NCBI GenBank assembly: GCA_002348585.1
Contig: DEBO01000098.1
Coordinates: forward strand, 1 to 8,232
DNA length: 8,232 nt
Reading direction: 5' to 3'
DNA from: Alphaproteobacteria bacterium UBA2954
Lineage (GTDB): Bacteria > Pseudomonadota > Alphaproteobacteria > Puniceispirillales > Puniceispirillaceae
Each line of letters starts with the position of its first letter. The stretch's first letter is position 1. Position numbers and translations under genes: made by a program. The notes below the pieces were generated by a model. It saw only the letters and a list, made by a program, of their open reading frames with translations, searched no databases and had not been told where the DNA came from. This document shows, in pieces, positions 1 to 7,105 of the stretch.

Positions 1-648
1 TGGGGAAATATTGTCACAGGCATTGATTTGACGCGTCGTGTTGACGGGCAGGAAGTGTTTGGACTGACATCGCCACTGATTACGACGGCTTCAGGGGCAA
101 AAATGGGTAAATCAGCAGCAGGGGCCGTCTGGTTAAATGAAGATAAGCTTCCAACCTTTGATTTCTGGCAGTTCTGGCGCAATTCAGAAGATGCTGACGT
201 TGGCCGGTTCCTGAGACTATTCACAGAATTGCCTGAAACTGACATTCAGCAGCTTGAAGCTTTGGAAGGTGCAGACATCAACACTGCAAAGATTGCTCTT
301 GCAAACGCGGTAACAACTTTATGCCATGGCAAAGGAGCTGCAGACTCTGCTGCGCAAACTGCACGACAGAGCTTTTCTCAGGGCGGCATCGCTGACGGAC
401 TGCCTACGCTACATATAGCCGCAAGCGAGCTTGAACAACTCAGTCTCATCGATGCCTTTGTTAAGATTGGCCTTGCCAATTCAAAAGGTGAAGTGCGCCG
501 CCTTATCAGAGGGGGTGGGGCGAGGCTCAACAATCAGCCTGCGAGAGAAGAAGATTACATGTTTCAGACCACTGACTTCGATAAGGACGGCAAAGCGCAG
601 ATCGCAGCAGGCAAAAAACGCCGCGCCGTCATCCAGTTGTCTAGCTAA
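1..648 (+). CDS. tyrS: Tyrosyl-tRNA synthetase, C-terminal part (cut by left edge)
   Basis: This enzyme charges tRNA-Tyr with tyrosine in the cytoplasm (class I synthetase). The frame is open from base 1 and gives 215 residues, so the HIGH-motif half lies outside the window. Fragment residues 1-13 read WGNIVTGIDLTRR, the tyrosine-pocket stretch typical of bacterial TyrRS. The class I signature loop is KMGKS at residues 34-38, a normal variant of KMSKS. The anticodon-binding helical region follows, with FWQFWRNSEDADVGRFL near residues 55-72. An S4 RNA-binding domain covers about residues 147-215 (LIDAFVKIGLANSKGEVRRLI, then GGGARLNNQP). The gene ends with TAA. It converges on the AsmA-like gene, with 48 bp between the two stop codons and no clear hairpin plus T-tract there. 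Identification is firm; nothing looks broken. Confidence 0.96.
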   Translation, partial: WGNIVTGIDLTRRVDGQEVFGLTSPLITTASGAKMGKSAAGAVWLNEDKLPTFDFWQFWRNSEDADVGRFLRLFTELPETDIQQLEALEGADINTAKIALANAVTTLCHGKGAADSAAQTARQSFSQGGIADGLPTLHIAASELEQLSLIDAFVKIGLANSKGEVRRLIRGGGARLNNQPAREEDYMFQTTDFDKDGKAQIAAGKKRRAVIQLSS

Positions 649-696
649 AGCCAAAAACGCTCAGTTTCAGCCACAGCGACCAGCACAGCTGAGTGT

Positions 697-3600
697 CTAT
701 TGCGCAGAGGGGGCTGGCTCATCAACACCGAGGATACGGCGACGTTCATTGCCCAGCCAATCTGGACTCAGAATATCTCTCAGCAGGCCTGGGGCCAACG
801 CAAATAAATTGATGCCTACATCAGCATCATCTACATCTCCCGTCATCTTAAATTGGGTAGAAAATATTCCTGTTTTGTCGATTCCTGTTAGCAATTCTCC
901 AACAAATGGCACGTACCCAATTAATTTGCTCAGCTGTTTAAGAGGAACCAGATCACCACTTATATCAACCTCTCTGTTCTCTTTGTCATAACTGCCTAAA
1001 AAATGAACGCCAACAGCCTCGCCAACAGCCCTGATTTTTTCCAGCCTGAAAATATCACCATCTGCACCAATGATTGCCTGCCCGTTTGAAAAATGGGTGC
1101 CCTCACCTTCAACCAGTGAAGATAAACCAGCAACTGAAAGAACAGAAAAAGCACGAATAGCCTTTGGAGCCTCAACAACATGAAAGTCAGTAAGTTCTAT
1201 TTCCGTAAGGTATTTTGAAAAACTATCTTTACTAAAAGTAGTTGCCATTCGCAAGTTACCGCCTCTGATTGTATCAGTTATCTGCAGCCCATCCAGAACA
1301 CGCCCTCCATTTTTTGATGTGATCAGCAGAATATTTTCGCCTGTATCTGAGGGGCTGTAAGTCAGCTCAGCTTCAGTGCCACCAATAACGCCAACAGCTG
1401 TTAAAAATTCACCTTGTTCCCCAAACAAAGCACCCAACGTACCTTCATTTAGCAACGGAAGCCCCTTTACAATCAGGCTGCCCCGCAGCTGTGCCTCTCC
1501 ATCGCCCTTTTTTGTGGTCTGTCCCTCCAAATGACCGCTAAAGCTGATCTCTGGACCAAGAACCATCGCCTTAGATGTAATGTCAAATAAAATATCCCGT
1601 CCTTTTGCTAGACCTTCATGCCGGCGCAGTGGAATTAAATTAATCTGATCGCCCTCTGCTGTAACTTTCATAACTCCATCCTTATTCCGCTCAAGTAGCA
1701 ATGTATCGATGCGGTGACCAGGCAGAATTATTTCTTCCAAATATCCGTGATTTATTGACATGTCAGCATCAAAAGCAAGGCGGCCCTTTGCCTTCAGGCT
1801 GGATGCATTGATATCTATCGCTTCTATCTGCTGAAGCTTGTTATCTTCAAAAATCATCTGCATGTTTGCAGTTGCCACCTCTCCGGGCAGCTTTGCCCAG
1901 TCGAGTAAAGGAAGTGATACGGATGTATCTGTTGCGTCTGCAATAATGCCTACTTTAAACAAACGTTCTCGTAGCTGACCGGTGACAGATACTTTTAACC
2001 TCATCGCCTGCTCGACAGGCAAATTATAACGGTCTTTAACATAGGCTGTTACAGTGGCATCGTTATTTGTCTTTATGGTCAAATTCATATCATCATCAGA
2101 TGTCTGATAAGCAAAATCAGTTTTCAGACCAGACAGAATTCCAGACCCTGAAACCTGTGCGCTGCCATGCTGAAACGTCAACACGATATCAGCCTGTTCA
2201 AGTTTATGCTGAAGAGGTAAATTCTGGATGCTTGCATTTGCCATACTGCCATTAACAGCCAAATCAGTAATTTTCAGTCGTTTGCCAGGGAAGGCAAGCG
2301 CAGCTAATTCCATTGTGAATTCTGTCTCACCAGTAACCGGCTTACCCTCAAGCTTAAGCTTTTTCAGCTGATTTATTCTCGAATGACCAAGAACAGACAG
2401 GACTGTGCTGACATCACCTTTTGCAATTAGTCTAACGGTGAGGTCCCGCTTGCGACTCACAGGAAAGAGTGGGCCAAAGCCTATTTTCGCCTGATTAACA
2501 GATAAATGCTCAATTTGACCTTTTTCTATATTAAGCGTCAGATGATTATCTTCAAATTTCAACAGACCTGACAGGCTTGTTGCTGGTATAAAATCCTGAT
2601 AGAGGCGAAATTGCGCATTATTGAACAAAACATCACCTGTCACAGAAACCAACTTTGGCTGCTCATCCTGCTCAGATATCATCAAATTTAGCTGACCTTC
2701 ACCAAAACTGCCTGATGAAATATGACGGTCCATCCACAAAGAGGTTTTTGAGGCCAACTGTTTCGGCCAGAGATGTTTAAACAATTCAATATCAAGAAAT
2801 TTAGACATTAACGTGAGGTCTGTGACAAAAATATCATTTATTTTTTTTCTTGCGCCACTTAAACTTAAATGACCGGACTGTTTCAGATCGATAAACAGAT
2901 TTTGAAGAATGGTGTCACTTCCCTGCTGGCGCAGGATTAGATCAACTGACGGCACCCTCACGGTTGGCCCATAGCCGGCCACACGCATAAACCCATTACG
3001 AACAGACAAGGCAGTAGCAACAGTTTCGACTTGTCCATCTGACCCAACCTTTACATCAAAAGAACCTTTCAGGGTACCAACTACCGTCTGATACTGATCA
3101 TCAGAATAAGATAGCCTAATATTTGCATATTCACCTGAAAGATGCAGTTGAGAGAAGATTAAAAGACCTTGTTTGGGCCTTAACTTACCCTCAAATTCAG
3201 CAGCCAGAGTTTTAAAACGTCCGCCCTCAATATGCCGCGAAATCCAACTGCGTAAATCAACCAACTGACCCTTTGGCCACACGGTCTGCATTGCAGGAAT
3301 AGATATATCCTCACCTAATATTGTGCCTTTAAATTTCATTTCATTGGCATGAACAGAGAATAATTTTCCTGCCATCCTGACAGTCTGCTGATCGGCCAGA
3401 TTTGCTGATAAATTGTGAATAACCAGAATATCTTCAGCTGCACTGTAATCCAACTTTGCCTGCAAATTTGAATAAACTGAAGTCAGTGGCTTGTCGTCTT
3501 TCCGGAGGGAAAGAAAACCATGTGATGATGACATTTCACCGCTAAGCACTGACAGGGATTGCCCCTCGAATGCGCCAGTTAACTCCATATCAACGTCGCT

Positions 3601-4461
3601 GAGTCTATGCTGTTTAAACCTATCTGCATGGCCCATCAATTTCAGGAGCCTGGTCACATCAACATGCTTAGTTTTCAGCTCAAACAAACTAAGTGAAGAC
3701 AGAAAATTGACGTTCAATGACAACTTGATTTGGGGTATGATCTGCCCCGTTTCGACAGGTTGAGACAGGCGCAGCGACATATTGATCTCATCTGACATGG
3801 TCCGTTTATCTGCTGGCCAGAATGACAAGGCCAGGTCCGAGAATTGTTCACTGTCTGGCTGGCCATCAACTGAAGATGAAATGATGAATTCATTTGCGGT
3901 CAGGGTTAAGCGCCGCAAGCCTGATGGCCACATGTCCCTGTGGCTTCCGGAGACCTTTCCTGCAGTCTGCAAGCTACCTGGCAGAGGAAAGACCACCAGG
4001 TGATTGAGCCAGCTGAATTCATTCAAAAATTTTACAGCCTGTTTCTGACGCTCTACTTTCAACGTCTTTGCTCGCAAAGCAATTTCAACTGGCAAGGCGG
4101 TGCGCAAAGACCCTACGCCAAAGGCCAGCTGAACAGTATCAAAATTCAAATGCTGTTCCTGATAGATAAGGCTGGCATCCTCCAACTGTGCTAAAAGCTG
4201 AAAATGATTCAAATCATAGCTGAACGACACATCAGAAATATGTGTTTTAGCCCCTGGAAATGCATCTGAAACCCTGGCACTTATAAAGGCAGCAGGACCG
4301 CCCTTCTTCTCAATTACATAAATAGCCGCACCAGCAGCAAGCAGCACTAGAATGGTTGATGTCAGCAAGCTGTAAATAAACCACCTGAGCCATCCATATA
4401 AGCTGGGAGGCTGTTTTCTTGCTTTTCTCAGCTTGCCAATATTAGGGCCTTGTTCACTCAC
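697..4461 (-). CDS. AsmA/YhdP-like DUF3971 envelope protein, 1254 aa
   Basis: This is a very large inner-membrane-anchored protein of the AsmA superfamily. Relatives YhdP and TamB are thought to form hydrophobic grooves that move phospholipids across the periplasm to the outer membrane; that role here is inferred from family. A basic cytoplasmic head (KLRKARK, residues 10-16) precedes one membrane segment at about residues 25-50, and the rest would be periplasmic. The body is a long run of alternating beta-rich, low-cysteine sequence, as expected for DUF3971 repeats. The C-terminal AsmA-like region has GGRVLDGLQITDTIRGG, then LVPLKQLSKLIGYVPFVGELLTG and NLFALAPGLL (1218-1227), the pattern I associate with alphaproteobacterial members. 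The start is GTG at 4461-4459; an in-frame TAA lies 18 bases upstream, so no longer start is possible. The Shine-Dalgarno is weak (CGGG). The stop is TAG. It is transcribed divergently from bcp. Confidence 0.88.
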   Translation of the reverse strand: MSEQGPNIGKLRKARKQPPSLYGWLRWFIYSLLTSTILVLLAAGAAIYVIEKKGGPAAFISARVSDAFPGAKTHISDVSFSYDLNHFQLLAQLEDASLIYQEQHLNFDTVQLAFGVGSLRTALPVEIALRAKTLKVERQKQAVKFLNEFSWLNHLVVFPLPGSLQTAGKVSGSHRDMWPSGLRRLTLTANEFIISSSVDGQPDSEQFSDLALSFWPADKRTMSDEINMSLRLSQPVETGQIIPQIKLSLNVNFLSSLSLFELKTKHVDVTRLLKLMGHADRFKQHRLSDVDMELTGAFEGQSLSVLSGEMSSSHGFLSLRKDDKPLTSVYSNLQAKLDYSAAEDILVIHNLSANLADQQTVRMAGKLFSVHANEMKFKGTILGEDISIPAMQTVWPKGQLVDLRSWISRHIEGGRFKTLAAEFEGKLRPKQGLLIFSQLHLSGEYANIRLSYSDDQYQTVVGTLKGSFDVKVGSDGQVETVATALSVRNGFMRVAGYGPTVRVPSVDLILRQQGSDTILQNLFIDLKQSGHLSLSGARKKINDIFVTDLTLMSKFLDIELFKHLWPKQLASKTSLWMDRHISSGSFGEGQLNLMISEQDEQPKLVSVTGDVLFNNAQFRLYQDFIPATSLSGLLKFEDNHLTLNIEKGQIEHLSVNQAKIGFGPLFPVSRKRDLTVRLIAKGDVSTVLSVLGHSRINQLKKLKLEGKPVTGETEFTMELAALAFPGKRLKITDLAVNGSMANASIQNLPLQHKLEQADIVLTFQHGSAQVSGSGILSGLKTDFAYQTSDDDMNLTIKTNNDATVTAYVKDRYNLPVEQAMRLKVSVTGQLRERLFKVGIIADATDTSVSLPLLDWAKLPGEVATANMQMIFEDNKLQQIEAIDINASSLKAKGRLAFDADMSINHGYLEEIILPGHRIDTLLLERNKDGVMKVTAEGDQINLIPLRRHEGLAKGRDILFDITSKAMVLGPEISFSGHLEGQTTKKGDGEAQLRGSLIVKGLPLLNEGTLGALFGEQGEFLTAVGVIGGTEAELTYSPSDTGENILLITSKNGGRVLDGLQITDTIRGGNLRMATTFSKDSFSKYLTEIELTDFHVVEAPKAIRAFSVLSVAGLSSLVEGEGTHFSNGQAIIGADGDIFRLEKIRAVGEAVGVHFLGSYDKENREVDISGDLVPLKQLSKLIGYVPFVGELLTGIDKTGIFSTQFKMTGDVDDADVGINLFALAPGLLRDILSPDWLGNERRRILGVDEPAPSAQ

Positions 4462-4512
4462 TGAATTTTGCCCGGCTTATTTAGTTGTGTGCTATACACT
4501 GTCGCCCCCAAT

Positions 4513-4523
4513 TGACGTCGTCA
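4513..4523. promoter_or_regulatory. Short palindrome TGACGTCGTCA, possible operator
   Basis: This is a perfect inverted repeat with 5-bp arms (TGACG and CGTCA) around a single T. It lies near the middle of the divergent intergenic region, upstream of both genes. Its position suits a regulator site, but 5-bp arms can arise by chance and I recognise no specific regulator. Confidence 0.2.
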
Positions 4524-4627
4524 TATATAAAACTTCAGATTACCAACCTTTACATGCAGTTTTATATGACTTTTTTTGTTATCATTCTATATGGATCCAA
4601 AAAGATAGTTTTTTACGCTAACGGAAA

Positions 4628-4633
4628 TGGAGA
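4628..4633 (+). promoter_or_regulatory. Ribosome binding site of bcp
   Basis: TGGAGA contains GGAG at 4629-4632, with 8 bases between it and the ATG at 4641. This fixes the bcp start at 4641 and argues against the in-frame upstream codon at 4485, whose extra residues have no likeness to peroxiredoxins. Confidence 0.7.
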
Positions 4634-4640
4634 CAAAAGC

Positions 4641-5102
4641 ATGCTAGCAACAGGCCAGAATGCCCCGCTTTTTTCATTGCCTACTGATCAAGGCACTTTT
4701 AATTTGGCAGAACATCATGGCAAAAATGTGATTATATTCTTTTTTCCAAAAGCTGACACTTCCGGCTGCACAAGGGAAGCCGTAGCATTTTCTGAACTCA
4801 AAGCTGAGTATGAGGCTGCCAATTCTCTTGTGATCGGAATTTCGAAAGACACACCTGAAAAACAAGCTAAATTTCGAGCAAAGCATAATCTAAGTTGCCT
4901 TCTCGGTGCAGATTTTAATACTGATGTGTGTGAACAGTTTGGTGTATGGGTCGAAAAATCTATGTATGGCAGAACCTATATGGGCATTCAAAGAGCAACC
5001 TTTATCATTAATGCAGATGGTAAAATCGGGCAGGTGTGGCCAAAAGTAAAAGTAGCGGGTCATGCAGAAGATGTTCTTGATCATTTGCGCGCTGGCGGTT
5101 GA
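4641..5102 (+). CDS. bcp: Thioredoxin-dependent peroxiredoxin, Bcp/PrxQ type
   Basis: This is a thiol peroxidase that reduces hydrogen peroxide and organic hydroperoxides in the cytoplasm, usually recycled by thioredoxin. It has 153 residues, the normal Bcp length, with a thioredoxin-fold start (GQNAPLFSLPTDQGTFNL). The catalytic motif P-x3-T-x2-C is present as P36, T40 and C43 (FFPKADTSGC), with the active-site Arg at R118 (MGIQRATFIINADGKI). GVWVEKSMYGR and the VWPKVKVAGHAEDVL tail are typical of the family. The usual resolving cysteine five residues after C43 is Val48, so this is not the E. coli-type two-Cys protein; C86 and C97 are the only other cysteines. The stop is TGA. The broken DUF455 gene begins about 37 bp later on the same strand and was probably co-transcribed. 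Confidence 0.95.
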   Translation: MLATGQNAPLFSLPTDQGTFNLAEHHGKNVIIFFFPKADTSGCTREAVAFSELKAEYEAANSLVIGISKDTPEKQAKFRAKHNLSCLLGADFNTDVCEQFGVWVEKSMYGRTYMGIQRATFIINADGKIGQVWPKVKVAGHAEDVLDHLRAGG

Positions 5103-5129
5103 TCTGTCTTTACAAAAGGCTAAGTTGGT

Positions 5130-5136
5130 GAGGTGA
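5130..5136 (+). promoter_or_regulatory. Ribosome binding site of the original DUF455 gene
   Basis: GAGGTGA ends three bases before the ATG at 5140 (six bases from GAGG to ATG). This is the best start signal between bcp and the ferritin-like frame, yet that ATG is one frame off and reaches TGA at 5173-5175 after 11 codons. It marks where the intact gene most likely began. Confidence 0.5.
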
Positions 5137-5139
5137 TAT

Positions 5140-5950
5140 ATGCCAGAATCTTCTGAACGCGTTCAATTGTCCTGATACCAAAAAGAAGGATGAATTGACA
5201 CGAGCCTTATTCAAAGGGGTGAATGATGGGCAGTGTAGCTGTGTATTAACATATCTCTTTCCAGATCGTACGGGCCGACCCAACAAGCCAGAATTAATTG
5301 CCCTAAAACATGTCACCAGACGCCGAATATCAACCGGCAGCACAGGCCGCGTCGCCCTTTTGCATGCAATCGCACATATTGTGCTGAACGCTATCGACCT
5401 AGCCCTTGATATAGCAGGTCGACATGCAACTTATGGCCTGCATTTTGATTTTGTTCGTGACTGGTTGTTTGTTGCACATGACGAAGCCAAACATTTTTTG
5501 TTACTCAGTGACCGTCTGGAAAGTCCGAACAGTTTCTATAGTGCTTTGCCTGCACATAACGGCCTGTGGGAAGCCGCATTGGGCACACGCGACGATTTGG
5601 CAGGCAGATTGGCAATCGCCCCGCTTGTGCTGGAAGCAAGCGAACTGGATGTTACCCCGCAACTAATCGACAAGGTAAAATCAGTCAGTGATGAAGCCAG
5701 CGCAAAAGTTCTGCAGATCATAATGGAAGATAAGGTTGGCCATCTAGCCACAGGGAAACGCTAGTTTGACTTTGTCTGCGGATGCGAGCAGCGCGAACCT
5801 ACAAGCAGTTGGCAAGGCCTCATAAGGCAATATTTCAAGGGTGAATAAAAACCGCCCTTTAATATTGAAGCGCGGACATCTGCCAATTTTTCAGCCGCCT
5901 TTTATGGCCCTCTCACAGCGGGACGGCCCTCACTTCAGCCCCTGCCTTAA
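5140..5950 (+). pseudogene. Broken DUF455 ferritin-like protein gene
   Basis: The family is a four-helix ferritin-like fold with probable di-iron ligands; its exact role is not known to me. Seen: LTRALFKG, PDRTGRPNKPEL, GRVALLHAIAH, LNAIDLALD, HDEAKHF, LPAHNGLWEAA, VLEASELDVTP and DEASAKVLQII follow the family order. Three lesions interrupt it. First, the ATG at 5140 has a good ribosome site but lies one frame off; dropping one C at 5143/5144 gives MQNLLNAF joined to the frame. Second, TAG at 5762-5764 stands where the family has Trp (G-x-R-W-F), and FDFVCGCEQRE follows in frame. Third, TAA at 5846-5848 stands where Leu is expected, followed by KPPFNIEAR and AAFYGPL. The frame finally stops at 5948-5950, overlapping the prfB stop. 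The repaired protein would be 269 residues. Two core glutamates also seem lost (Val at 5381-5383, Lys at 5732-5734). Homology is from memory of the family, not a search. A sequencing error could explain one lesion, hardly all. Confidence 0.82.
5195..5764 (+). CDS. Longest surviving open frame of the DUF455 pseudogene
   Basis: This 189-codon open frame is what a gene caller would report. It starts at TTG, with AAGGA (5186-5190) four bases upstream, and ends at the premature TAG. The TTG start is probably not the original one, because the frame stays open back to 5132 and the codons from 5141 still look like the family N-terminus. The product would keep helices one to four of the ferritin-like core (DEAKH at residues 96-100, VLEASELD at 145-152, VGH at 181-183) but lack the last 60 or so residues. 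If made at all it is unlikely to bind a normal di-iron centre, given Val63 and Lys180 at expected Glu positions. Confidence 0.5.
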   Translation: MTRALFKGVNDGQCSCVLTYLFPDRTGRPNKPELIALKHVTRRRISTGSTGRVALLHAIAHIVLNAIDLALDIAGRHATYGLHFDFVRDWLFVAHDEAKHFLLLSDRLESPNSFYSALPAHNGLWEAALGTRDDLAGRLAIAPLVLEASELDVTPQLIDKVKSVSDEASAKVLQIIMEDKVGHLATGKR

Positions 5951-7056
5951 GCACGTGTTGAACCTACCCGGGCAGCCAGGCTGGCTTCAATAAAATCGTC
6001 CAGCGCTCCATCAAGGACCGCCTGACTGTTCCCTGTCTCAACATTGGTCCGCAAATCCTTAACCATCTGATAAGGATGCAACACATAGGATCTGATCTGG
6101 CTGCCCCAACCGATATCAGACTTTGCTGCATTATCATCCATCGCGGCCTGTTCACGCTTTTGCAATTCAAGCTCATATATCCGAGCTTTCAGCATATTCA
6201 AGGCTGTTGCTCTATTCCGGTGCTGACTGCGGTCAGATTGACATTGCACGACGATATTCGTGGGAATATGTGTTATCCGTATAGCTGAGTCTGTCGTATT
6301 TACATGTTGCCCGCCTGCGCCAGATGCCCGGTAGGTGTCAACGCGTAAATCCTTCTCTTCAAGGGAAATGTCGATATTGTCATCAACCTCAGGATATATC
6401 CACACAGAGGCAAAACTAGTGTGACGTCGGGCTGAACTGTCATAAGGCGAAATTCTGACCAGGCGATGAACACCTGATTCAGTTTTCATCCACCCATAGG
6501 CATTCAAACCCATAACCCGCAAGGTCGCTGACTTAATACCAGCCTCTTCACCATCACTCTCTTCGATGGTTTCCAACTTAAAGCCACGCGCTTCTGCCCA
6601 TCTGGAATACATTCTCAACAGCATTGCAGCCCAATCTTGGGCTTCTGTACCCCCGGCTCCTGGATGAATTTCAATGAAACAATTATTCGCGTCTGCTTCG
6701 CCAGACAGCAGACTTTCAAGCTGTTTTTTTCCAGCGATTTTAGCCAGACGAGCCAATTCTGCATTTGCTTCATCAACCAATTCTGTATCATTCTCTTCTT
6801 CAGCCAGCTGAATTAAATCCATCTGATCCTGAAGCTGTGTTTCGAGCTCTGTGATAGCTGCAATCTGCTGATCTAGATAGGTCTTCTCGCGCATCACACG
6901 CTGTGCATTATCTTGACTGTCCCAGAAATTAGGTGAAGATATCTGCGCCTCCAATCCAGCGGCGCGGCCGAGAGCCGTGTCCCAGCCCACATGTTTGCGC
7001 AACAGGTTTATAGCAGATTTTATCGCTTCTATAGCAGCCAGTGTTTCAGCCTGCAT
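5947..7056 (-). CDS. prfB: Peptide chain release factor 2
   Basis: RF2 recognises UGA and UAA in the ribosomal A site and triggers release of the finished protein. The 369 residues span the full family length: a coiled N-terminal domain (about 1-110), the PCRF region with FIEIHPGAGGTEAQDWA (127-143), and the catalytic domain with YRASGAGGQHVN, where GGQ is 248-250. The stop-recognition tripeptide is SPY at 203-205, the alphaproteobacterial form of SPF. The residue two before SGAGGQ's glycine run is Ala, the efficient form, unlike Thr in E. coli K-12. The start is ATG at 7056, with GAAGGG about 11 bases upstream and an in-frame TGA 18 bases upstream. There is no in-frame UGA near residue 25, so the gene lacks the autoregulatory +1 frameshift of E. 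coli. It follows the PBP1A gene after 49 bp, probably in one transcript. The stop is TAA. Confidence 0.97.
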   Translation of the reverse strand: MQAETLAAIEAIKSAINLLRKHVGWDTALGRAAGLEAQISSPNFWDSQDNAQRVMREKTYLDQQIAAITELETQLQDQMDLIQLAEEENDTELVDEANAELARLAKIAGKKQLESLLSGEADANNCFIEIHPGAGGTEAQDWAAMLLRMYSRWAEARGFKLETIEESDGEEAGIKSATLRVMGLNAYGWMKTESGVHRLVRISPYDSSARRHTSFASVWIYPEVDDNIDISLEEKDLRVDTYRASGAGGQHVNTTDSAIRITHIPTNIVVQCQSDRSQHRNRATALNMLKARIYELELQKREQAAMDDNAAKSDIGWGSQIRSYVLHPYQMVKDLRTNVETGNSQAVLDGALDDFIEASLAARVGSTRA

Positions 7057-7105
7057 AAAAATATCAGCCCTTCATTTAACTCAACAACGTCTTATAAGTG
7101 GGGTA

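Larger units (their letters stand above)
4462..4640. promoter_or_regulatory. Divergent intergenic region between AsmA-like gene and bcp
   Basis: This AT-rich 179-bp gap must hold the promoters of both divergent genes. For bcp, the best weak match is ATGACT (4566-4571), a 16-bp spacer and TATATG (4588-4593), which would leave a leader of roughly 40 bases. For the AsmA-like gene, TATAGC on the minus strand (4491-4496) could be a -10 box, but I see no good -35. There is no tRNA, small gene or terminator that I can support. The promoter assignments are tentative; only the divergent arrangement is seen directly. Confidence 0.4.

Noticed and set aside
649..696. A terminator between the convergent tyrS and AsmA-like genes.
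   Set aside because: CTCAG and CTGAG arms exist but are far apart and have no following T-run on either strand.
431..991. A 186-codon open frame on the plus strand across the tyrS end and the AsmA-like end.
   Set aside because: It overlaps two well-supported genes in other frames and shows no recognisable domain.
4587..4608. CTAT and ATAG elements upstream of bcp as an OxyR site.
   Set aside because: The spacing between them is 14 bases and the other expected repeats are absent.
4485..4640. A longer N-terminus for the peroxiredoxin starting at 4485.
   Set aside because: The extra 52 residues do not resemble the family, and a good ribosome site stands before the ATG at 4641.
5170..5176. TCC TGA T in the frame of the ATG at 5140, identical to the antizyme-type +1 frameshift site, and a +1 shift there would join the DUF455 frame.
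   Set aside because: There is no upstream Shine-Dalgarno-like stimulator, and the residues before this point look like the family in the other frame, so the break lies nearer the ATG. Two later stops also mark the gene as broken.
5762..5848. Stop-codon reassignment or programmed readthrough to explain the internal TAG and TAA.
   Set aside because: The two stops fall at different expected residues (Trp and Leu), and TAG, TAA and TGA all end normal genes in this window.
5837..5859. AAGGG and CCCTT arms as a possible terminator after the DUF455 gene.
   Set aside because: Only 5-bp arms with a 13-base loop and no proper T-tract; the bases are also explained as remnant coding sequence.
6439..6450. 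SPY instead of SPF in the RF2 stop-recognition tripeptide.
   Set aside because: SPYD is, to my knowledge, the ordinary form in alphaproteobacteria.
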